Shown here one piece after another: positions 53,316 through 57,793 of a DNA stretch of 57,793 nt. The notes beneath the pieces are model-generated. The model had not been told where the DNA came from. It ran no database searches and was given only the letters and a program-made list of their open reading frames with translations. Each line of letters begins with the position of its first letter. The stretch's first letter is position 1. Location of the stretch: NCBI RefSeq assembly GCF_900142095.1, contig NZ_FQZP01000011.1, positions 1-57,793 of the forward strand, given 5' to 3'. Source of the DNA: Thermoclostridium caenicola (GTDB lineage Bacteria; Bacillota; Clostridia; DSM-8532). The position numbers were made by a program, and so were the translations under genes.

Positions 53316-55013
53316 TCACATCTTTTCCGGAGCGTGGATGCTGATGAGATCCAGGACATTTTTAATGACAATGCGCGTTGAATCCACCAGCATGAGGCGC
53401 GCCATCATCAAAGGCTCCTCTTCGCCCTTCACGCGGCAGGCGTTGTAGAAGCTGTGGAAATGAGCGGCCACATCCATCACGTAGCGTGTCAGCCTGCTGG
53501 GCTCCAGCGTTTTTGCAGACAGGGCAATCTCTTCGGGATATTCGGCCAGCTTCCGGATGAGATCCAGTTCCTCGTCCTTTGTCAGGAGCGTCAGATCGAT
53601 TTCGGCCACATCCTTCAGCGTGATGCCCTCTTCCTCCTTAAGCTTTCTTATCAGGCTGCAGATACGCGCATGGGCATATTGCACATAATAAACCGGGTTC
53701 TCGTTGGACTGGCTGACCGCAAGGTCCAGATCAAAATCCAGGTGGCTACCCGAGGTTTTCAGGTTGAAGAAAAAGCGTGCGGCATCGCGGCCCACCTCTT
53801 CCAGAAGGTCCTCCAGGGAAATGGACTTGCCGGTGCGTTTGGACATGCGGACGATCTCCCCGTTCCGGTACAGGTGAACCAGCTGGAACAGGACGACATG
53901 CAGCCTGTCCGCGGAAACCCCGAACGGGGCCATGGCCGCTTTCATCCTGGCCACATGCCCATGGTGGTCGGCTCCCCACAGGTTGATGCACCAGTCAAAG
54001 CCGCGCTTGACGAATTTATTGCGGTGATAGGCGATATCCGCCGCAAGGTAGGTGGGAACGCCATTGTTTCTGACCAGCACCTCGTCCTTCTCCAGGCCCA
54101 GTTTTTCTCCGCTGAGCCACAAGGCGCCGTCCTTCTCAACGGTATAGCCGTTATCCTTCAGGAACTGGATGGTATCCGCCACTTCGCCGTTGTCATGAAG
54201 GGTTTTTTCCGAGAACCAGACATCGTATTCGATGCCGTAGTCGGAGAGCATCTTCCTGATCCTTTCAATATTGATGGGCAGGGCATACTGGACCAGGATT
54301 TCACGACGCTTTTCGGGCGTCTCCTTAAGGAGCGAATCGCCATGCTGGGCGATATACGCCTTCGCATGCTCGATAATATCCTCACCATGATAGCCATCCT
54401 CGGGGAACGGTACCTGGTCCTCTCCCAAAAGCTGCTGGAGATAGCGCGCCTCCAGCGAAAGGCCGAATTTCTCAATCTGATTGCCCGTATCGTTTATGTA
54501 GAATTCACGGGTCACATCATAGCCGGCCTTCTTGAGAACATTGGCAATGCAATCTCCCAAAGCACCTCCCCGGGCATTCCCCATATGGAGCGGGCCCGTG
54601 GGATTGGCGCTGACAAACTCCACGTTGACGCGGACATTCCTGCCCATATCCAGCTCGCCGTAATGCTCCTGTTTCTCCTGAATGAGCTTCAGGGCATCAT
54701 ACAGCCAATAGCGGTTCAGGTAGAAATTGATGAACCCGGGCCCGGCGCACTCAACCCTTTCAATATAGGTATCCTTCAGATCCATGGCCTGGATCAGCAT
54801 TTCGGCCGCCTTTCTGGGGGGCATCCTCAGCTGCCTGGCCGCCTGCATGACAACATTGGTGGAAAAATCACCAAACCCTCTCTCCCTGGGAACCTCCACG
54901 ATGATCTCCGGAAGTTCCACTGCCGGAAGGGTTTGATTTTTCGCGCAAGTCTCGAAGGCATCCTTTACAACCCGATTGATTTGCTGGCGTATTTTTTCAT
55001 AAATACTGTTCAT
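53316..55013 (-). CDS. argS: arginyl-tRNA synthetase
   Basis: A 565-residue class I synthetase. The N-terminal tRNA-binding domain (about 1-110) precedes the HIGH-type motif in NPTGPLHMGNARGGALGD and the KMSKS-type RMSKRTG near residue 380. The C-terminal anticodon-binding DALR domain includes HARICSLIRKL and AHFHSFYNACRV. Length is normal. It charges tRNA-Arg (including the CCT species encoded at 39260). No T-box was seen in the 45-base upstream gap; it follows ywiB, the same pair as B. subtilis ywiB-argS. Confidence 0.97.
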   Translation of the reverse strand: MNSIYEKIRQQINRVVKDAFETCAKNQTLPAVELPEIIVEVPRERGFGDFSTNVVMQAARQLRMPPRKAAEMLIQAMDLKDTYIERVECAGPGFINFYLNRYWLYDALKLIQEKQEHYGELDMGRNVRVNVEFVSANPTGPLHMGNARGGALGDCIANVLKKAGYDVTREFYINDTGNQIEKFGLSLEARYLQQLLGEDQVPFPEDGYHGEDIIEHAKAYIAQHGDSLLKETPEKRREILVQYALPINIERIRKMLSDYGIEYDVWFSEKTLHDNGEVADTIQFLKDNGYTVEKDGALWLSGEKLGLEKDEVLVRNNGVPTYLAADIAYHRNKFVKRGFDWCINLWGADHHGHVARMKAAMAPFGVSADRLHVVLFQLVHLYRNGEIVRMSKRTGKSISLEDLLEEVGRDAARFFFNLKTSGSHLDFDLDLAVSQSNENPVYYVQYAHARICSLIRKLKEEEGITLKDVAEIDLTLLTKDEELDLIRKLAEYPEEIALSAKTLEPSRLTRYVMDVAAHFHSFYNACRVKGEEEPLMMARLMLVDSTRIVIKNVLDLISIHAPEKM

Positions 55014-55058
55014 GTGCAGTTCATCCCTCTTTGATTTTTATATTGAAAATCCCGCAGA

Positions 55059-55502
55059 TCAGGAAGGAGAACGGTTTCCCGTCATTTCCTGGATCTTTAC
55101 GCTGATGGAATTCCTTCCGCCAAAAACCCGGTTGTATTCCACGATATAATCCACATCGATCCGACCGCCGTTTTCGGTCATGTTCACATCCACCTTCTGG
55201 GCCGTCACACCCAGCATGACCGTTCCATACTGGGTCTGATAATCGGTGAGATGGGTCTTGCCCACCTCAAACAGCATCATGGTGCTGACGCTGCCATGGC
55301 GGATCAGTGTCACCGAATCGTTTGATGCCCTGATAACCGTTGTGGTGCCGTCCAGACCCGTGATCTGGCTTTCCTCATAGCTCAGCACATATTCGTTGTT
55401 CTCCACCTTCAGCTTGCCCTCGGTCACCAGGCTCAGGGCATTATTGCCGCCGGTTAAGTCATCCATCTTGCTGTCAACTGTTATGAGTACCTGTTTCTCC
55501 AC
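55059..55502 (-). CDS. ywiB: DUF1934 (YwiB) beta-barrel protein
   Basis: A 147-residue protein matching the DUF1934 calycin-like fold: alternating strands such as VLSYEESQITGLDGTTTVIRA, SVSTMMLFEVGKTH, and YGTVMLGVTAQKVDV. Function unknown. In B. subtilis the homologue precedes argS, as here. GTG start after GAGAGGGCG; it begins 2 bases after the ddl stop, so it is probably translationally coupled to it. Confidence 0.85.
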   Translation of the reverse strand: MEKQVLITVDSKMDDLTGGNNALSLVTEGKLKVENNEYVLSYEESQITGLDGTTTVIRASNDSVTLIRHGSVSTMMLFEVGKTHLTDYQTQYGTVMLGVTAQKVDVNMTENGGRIDVDYIVEYNRVFGGRNSISVKIQEMTGNRSPS

Positions 55503-55504
55503 GT

Positions 55505-56620
55505 CTACGCCCTCTCATACGACCGGATTGATTGTTCATGTTTTTCGAAGGCCAGCTCGATGAGCCGGTTGATCAATTCCGGATAGGGAATCCCGCTGGC
55601 GGCCCAAAGCTTGGAGTACATGCTGATATCGGTGAAACCGGGCATGGTGTTGATCTCATTGAGAATCACCCTGTTGGTGCCCTTCTGCAGGAAGAAATCC
55701 ACCCTTGAAAGACCCGAGCATCCCATGGCCTTGAAGGCCTTAACCGCATAATCCCTGATCTGTTCAGCCACCCCGGGCTCGATATCGGCAGGAATTATTG
55801 TTTCCGATTTGCCGTCGAGATATTTTGCGTTATAGTCGTAAAACTCGTTGCTGGGAACAATCTCTCCCACCACCGAAGCCATGGGATGACGGTTGCCCAG
55901 TACTGCGCACTCCAACTCCCGGCCTTCGATGTATTCCTCAATTAATATTTTGTTATCATATTTTGCCGCCTGGCGCAATGCCTCCAGAAGATTTTCAGGG
56001 GATCTGACCTTTGTCACGCCCACCGAGGATCCCGCATTGGCAGGTTTCACAAAGCAGGGCCAGCCAAACCGTTCCTCGATCCTGCTTTGGATAACCTGAA
56101 CAGAGCCCTCTATCTCATCGCGATAAACCTTGATATACTCGGCGGTTGGTATACCGGCCTGGTTCAGCACCAGTTTGGTAAACTCCTTGTCCATGCAGGC
56201 CGCCGACGACAGGATATCGCATCCCACATAGGGAACACCGGCCAACTGCAGCAGTCCCTGAACCGAACCGTCCTCCCCGTTTGGGCCGTGGAGCACCGGG
56301 AAAACAACGTCCACGGTTTCCATCCGGCCATCCTTGTCCCTGGTTGCAATGAGATCCATACAGCTGGGAACCGCTCCCTCATCCTTTTGGGGACCGGGTA
56401 GCAGGTTTGCCCTGGCGATATTCTCCCACTCGCCGGAGGCAAGATACTTGATATCCCCGTCATAACGCAGCCACTCGCCGTTTTTGGTGATCCCGATCAT
56501 GCGAATATCATAGCGGTTGGGATCCATATTCTCCAGCACGCTCTGGGCCGATATCCTGGAAACCTCATGCTCCGATGACTGCCCGCCGAAAAGTACAACA
56601 ACCCTGATTTTCCTATCCAT
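55505..56620 (-). CDS. ddl: D-alanine-D-alanine ligase
   Basis: A 371-residue ATP-grasp enzyme joining two D-Ala for peptidoglycan precursors. Motifs: VVLFGGQSSEHEVSRISAQS at the N terminus, VFPVLHGPNGEDGSVQGLL, PCFVKPANAGSSVGVTKV and the C-terminal RVDFFLQKGTNRVILNEINTMPGFT. The residue pattern around the active site looks like ordinary Ddl rather than VanA-type D-Ala-D-Lac ligase, but this is not a firm test. Start at MDRKIRV after GGAGGCGTGAC. Confidence 0.95.
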   Translation of the reverse strand: MDRKIRVVVLFGGQSSEHEVSRISAQSVLENMDPNRYDIRMIGITKNGEWLRYDGDIKYLASGEWENIARANLLPGPQKDEGAVPSCMDLIATRDKDGRMETVDVVFPVLHGPNGEDGSVQGLLQLAGVPYVGCDILSSAACMDKEFTKLVLNQAGIPTAEYIKVYRDEIEGSVQVIQSRIEERFGWPCFVKPANAGSSVGVTKVRSPENLLEALRQAAKYDNKILIEEYIEGRELECAVLGNRHPMASVVGEIVPSNEFYDYNAKYLDGKSETIIPADIEPGVAEQIRDYAVKAFKAMGCSGLSRVDFFLQKGTNRVILNEINTMPGFTDISMYSKLWAASGIPYPELINRLIELAFEKHEQSIRSYERA

Positions 56621-56737
56621 CCGGTCACGCCTCCGATCTGTCAAAAAACATTATATAGTATAAAAATAATAAGATACGCGGTGATATCGTTCACCCCTGG
56701 CCGCAGCGCCAAAGGGTTTAGATAATATAAATCCATA

Positions 56738-56760
56738 AGGGGAGCATTGCTTGCTCCCCT
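56738..56760 (-). terminator. terminator after gerMN lipoprotein gene
   Basis: AGGGGAGCA (minus) pairs with TGCTCCCCT, 5-base loop, followed by TATGGATTTATATT; moderate U content. The remaining gap up to 56826 and down to ddl shows no gene. Confidence 0.55.
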
Positions 56761-56826
56761 GGGTTCAGGCTTTAACGCCAATCGTTCCGGTCTTCAGTCA
56801 GAATGATTATACATATGTTTTCCGGA

Positions 56827-57531
56827 TTATTCAAGCGGATCTTCTTCGGTCAGGAAATCGGCCGCATCTTCCGGATCCTCGCCGGAAACCGGCACCAGTC
56901 CGCCATCTTCCGGCCTTGCCATGCCTACTTCCTTGTTGATAATGGCTTCGTTCCTGGGGAATTCCTTGTCGAGGGTCAGGTTCCCCTTGAAATTTTTAGC
57001 CTGCTTGCCGTTGATGATGATCTTGACCCGTTCGATCTCCTTCAGTTCCGTCAGGGCGTTGACGATGGAGTATACCGAAAGTTCTTCCAGGGTCTTGCCC
57101 CCGGGATGGTTATCGATAAACTCCTTGGTGAGATCCACTGTCGCAACGCGTCCCTCAATTGTGACAGGGGCCCGCAATGAAACACCCTCGGGCAGGACGG
57201 CGGTCAGGCCCTTGGCCTTCGGGCCTGCGATCAGTTCCTTCACAATGGCCGAGGCCAGTGCGGACGCGCCTTTTTTAGCCTCATCAATATCCAGATAGCG
57301 TATCTCCTTAACCAGCTTGTTCTTCTGTTCATCTCCGAAATAGAGGCATACCGGCACTTTTTCGTTGAGAACCGCAGCCTCCTCCTCATCTATGACGATG
57401 CTGCTCACCGGTTCCAAATCTTCTTCTGGAAGTTGCTCCCCAAGAGTCTCTTTATCCTCTCCGCATGAATACAGCAAAAAGGCCATGAGCACGGCCAGTG
57501 CCGCCGCAACCAGTTTTAATAAGGCTTTCAT
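56827..57531 (-). CDS. GerMN-domain lipoprotein
   Basis: A 234-residue exported lipoprotein. The signal peptide ends in the lipobox LLYSC (Cys at 23), so it is anchored to the outer membrane face. Residues about 60-200 carry a GerMN domain (KVPVCLYFGDEQKNKL, SAIVKELIAGPKAKGL, VATVDLTKEFID, SVYSIVNALTELKEIERVKIIINGK), the domain of the sporulation germination protein GerM. The C-terminal 30 residues are Asp/Glu/Pro-rich. Start after GAGGTGTTGGT. 57532-57793 carries an unidentified upstream region with no clear promoter. Confidence 0.88.
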   Translation of the reverse strand: MKALLKLVAAALAVLMAFLLYSCGEDKETLGEQLPEEDLEPVSSIVIDEEEAAVLNEKVPVCLYFGDEQKNKLVKEIRYLDIDEAKKGASALASAIVKELIAGPKAKGLTAVLPEGVSLRAPVTIEGRVATVDLTKEFIDNHPGGKTLEELSVYSIVNALTELKEIERVKIIINGKQAKNFKGNLTLDKEFPRNEAIINKEVGMARPEDGGLVPVSGEDPEDAADFLTEEDPLE

Positions 57532-57793
57532 ACCAACACCTCATGTCTCAATCCAAGATCATGTTTATGTGTGACAAACCCCATTTATTCTTAAGGTTTC
57601 TTCCGGCAAACAGGAAGGCCTGCGGGCGCATGGCAGATCTGATCCGGTATTGCTGTAATACCCGGAATACCCCTCTTTTTGCTGTTCAGGATACACTCTG
57701 TCAATACTTTTTGAATATTTCACCCTAAATGGGTCAAATTTATCGCATGAAAATTTCACCCCCTACCCATAAGTTAGGTTACGCAATTTCCTG

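Noticed and set aside
53454-55034. 526-codon frame opposite argS
   Set aside because: Shadow of arginyl-tRNA synthetase, whose motifs are unmistakable.
57565-57759. 64-residue minus-strand frame at the window end
   Set aside because: No SD, no recognisable composition; likely intergenic sequence.
1-57793. CRISPR arrays, prophage or complete insertion sequences
   Set aside because: No regularly spaced repeats, integrase, phage structural genes or transposase reading frames were seen; only the short repeats at 14721-14867 hint at mobile DNA.

Overview
The window looks like a chromosomal piece of a motile, probably spore-forming member of the Clostridia with moderately high GC. This rests on the flagellar gene order with a CsrA/FliW/flagellin switch, strong GGAGG-type ribosome binding sites, frequent GTG/TTG starts, an S-box riboswitch before metK, a GerMN lipoprotein, rubrerythrin, RadA-DisA, and DUF4330, DUF1934 (ywiB-argS) and SLH-like modules. 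Finer placement is a guess (Acetivibrio/Ruminiclostridium-like relatives). Most genes lie on the minus strand and read from high to low coordinates.

Layout. 1-1.3 kb: a 30-residue Asn/Lys-rich microprotein and a secreted SH3-CAP protein. 1.4-9 kb: a housekeeping run sua5, tyrosine phosphatase, rpiB, upp, comEB (dCMP deaminase), tagO/wecA, wecB, a Zn-PLC-like protein and hslO (Hsp33). 9.2-22 kb: a flagellar late-gene cluster, with two YvyF-type paralogues at its ends. Minus-strand units yvyF-flgM-flgN-flgK2-flgK1-flgL-fliW-csrA and flaG-fliD-fliS-fliT-like-yvyF2 sit either side of a plus-strand flagellin gene. Sigma-D-like promoters precede hag, flaG and flgM. The hag leader carries a textbook CsrA-binding hairpin plus an SD-overlapping site. 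22-25.4 kb: comFC, recD2 and a small membrane protein, divergent from an HD-GYP c-di-GMP phosphodiesterase gene (25.5-26.6 kb). 26.6-27.3 kb: a 5'-truncated fucose-isomerase-like fragment. 27.4-28.8 kb: metK with its SAM-I riboswitch. 29-32.8 kb: a Cys-containing small protein, disA, radA and cysE. 33-34.7 kb: type II pantothenate kinase with an ECF substrate-binding component. 34.9-39.1 kb: lipid kinase, GH3 glycosidase, CysQ-like phosphatase and DUF3343. 39.2-40.6 kb: tRNA-Arg(CCT), a truncated AT-rich Abi-family gene and rubrerythrin. 40.7-50 kb: a D,D-carboxypeptidase with SLH-like repeats, then a surface polysaccharide cluster (FrhB-like, flippase, pyruvyl transferase, Wzy/ligase, DUF4330, GT4). 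50-57.5 kb: GNAT, ABC exporter pair, SEC-C protein, argS, ywiB, ddl and a GerMN lipoprotein.

Functionally the window combines flagellar filament and hook-junction assembly, with translational control of flagellin, and cell-envelope building (TagO/WecB, Ddl, D,D-carboxypeptidase, polysaccharide export). The most unusual item is a second FlgK with an extra domain of about 190 residues, resembling a von Willebrand A fold with a degraded metal site. It is inserted where the neighbouring FlgK paralogue has only a short linker. No CRISPR array, prophage or complete insertion sequence was seen.
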